A program made the translations under genes and the position numbers. From the NCBI RefSeq assembly GCF_963666745.1, contig NZ_OY762961.1, positions 2,787,274-2,851,273 on the forward strand: DNA of 64,000 bases. Reading direction: 5' to 3'. The notes below the pieces were generated by a model that saw only the letters and a program-made list of their open reading frames with translations, was not told where the DNA came from and made no database searches. The stretch is from an uncultured Desulfuromonas sp. GTDB taxonomy: Bacteria > Desulfobacterota > Desulfuromonadia > Desulfuromonadales > Desulfuromonadaceae. Of this stretch, positions 63,595 to 64,000 are shown piece by piece. Within the stretch, counting starts at the first letter, position 1; each line of letters begins with the position of its first letter.

Positions 63595-64000
63595 ATGCAC
63601 CGCTCATTTGCCATCATTGCCCTATGTCTTTTCTGGCTGAATTATGGGTGTGCCCCGGCGCCTTCCTCCCAGAGCAATCCTCTGTCCCGGCCGCTGGAGC
63701 GTCAGGTCCAGATGCAGAAACAGCAAATTGACGCCCTCGAAACAAGCGTCTTACGCCTTGAAGCTCAACTTGAGGAGAACCAGGTCCTTATTCGCACTCT
63801 TCAACAGGATCTGAAACGCCTGGAGCCGGTCAATCAACCTGCCGAAGTGGCGGCCACTGCACCGCTGGCTCAGGAAACAATCTCGACACAACCTTCGGCA
63901 ACGGAAATTTATCGTCAGGCCTTTGCCGATTATACGCAGGAGCGTTACCCCCAGGCAGAACGAGGATTCAGTGAATTCCTGCGACTTTATCCGGAAAATT
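63595..64000 (+). CDS. CpoB/YbgF-like lipoprotein (partial, runs off the end)
   Basis: 135 codons visible with no stop. Signal peptide with lipobox LNYGC (Cys19), a coiled-coil region (MQKQQIDALETSVLRLEAQL), and the start of a TPR-like domain (IYRQAFADYTQERYPQAERG). This order, coil plus TPR, is that of CpoB/YbgF, an envelope protein linking Tol-Pal and peptidoglycan synthesis. AAGGA 8 bp before the ATG. Confidence 0.8.
   Translation, partial: MHRSFAIIALCLFWLNYGCAPAPSSQSNPLSRPLERQVQMQKQQIDALETSVLRLEAQLEENQVLIRTLQQDLKRLEPVNQPAEVAATAPLAQETISTQPSATEIYRQAFADYTQERYPQAERGFSEFLRLYPEN

Noticed and set aside
1-64000. Defence island, prophage, insertion sequence or CRISPR
   Set aside because: No transposase, integrase, phage structural, cas or restriction genes and no regularly spaced repeats were found.

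Overview
This window looks like a chromosomal segment of a Gram-negative, probably anaerobic, Desulfuromonadales-type bacterium (Desulfuromonas/Geobacter relatives). That is an inference from protein character and gene order: rho-rpmE-thyX-prfA-prmC-murA-hisGDBHA, short-form HisG, flavin-dependent ThyX, abundant c-di-GMP and chemotaxis proteins, and an autotransporter. No rRNA, tRNA, CRISPR array, phage or complete insertion sequence was seen. Nearly all of it is ordinary, well-packed chromosome.

Layout. 1-9074 (minus strand): a housekeeping run of translation and termination genes (rho, rpmE, prfA, prmC), thyX, murA and histidine biosynthesis (hisG, hisD, hisB, hisH and the first 9 codons of hisA). 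9355-16171 (minus): a phosphate-uptake operon pstS-pstC-pstA-pstB-phoU, with oversized PstC and PstA permeases and a four-unit Pho-box-like repeat before pstS. 16261-25861: small regulator/enzyme pairs, namely HxlR + YhdH-type reductase, a CvfB-like S1 protein, PpnP, a rhodanese lipoprotein, LysR + SSS symporter with a small accessory protein, a DUF2284 protein, and LysR + MFS + a 4-oxalocrotonate tautomerase. 25974-28232: a tight MscS-HD-YkgJ operon. 28316-31327: an autotransporter whose passenger carries a zinc-protease-like HEILH motif.

31734-41325: a HAD phosphatase, a Tim44-like protein whose C-terminus lies in the -1 frame after a slippery heptamer, a small group of membrane-anchored zinc-ribbon proteins flanking a P-loop kinase, a HerA/DUF853-like ATPase, a membrane 4Fe-4S protein and a kinase-ATPase fusion. 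41501-52961: an isochorismatase-family hydrolase, a START-domain protein with a duplicated ribosome-binding site/start, a methyltransferase, a MarR regulator, a membrane MCP, a PAS-GGDEF-EAL protein split by a G9 tract exactly at the GGDEF codons, an unrecognised 469-residue protein, and a large sensor made of two periplasmic binding-protein domains plus GGDEF. 53210-64000: lysA-like decarboxylase, a lone trpB, a YkgJ protein, an MCP, cysK coupled to a secreted SNase nuclease, then U32 peptidase-nudC-hsp20, and the start of a CpoB/YbgF-like lipoprotein.

The strongest unusual signals are the two recoding-type or frameshift loci (33327 and 47689), the tandemly duplicated start region (42842-42871), several clean operator-like dyads (Pho box, LysR, MarR, Rrf2-like upstream of cysK), and a terminator for one gene embedded in the 3' end of its convergent neighbour (57263-57290). 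I found no convincing multi-gene novel defence or mobile system.
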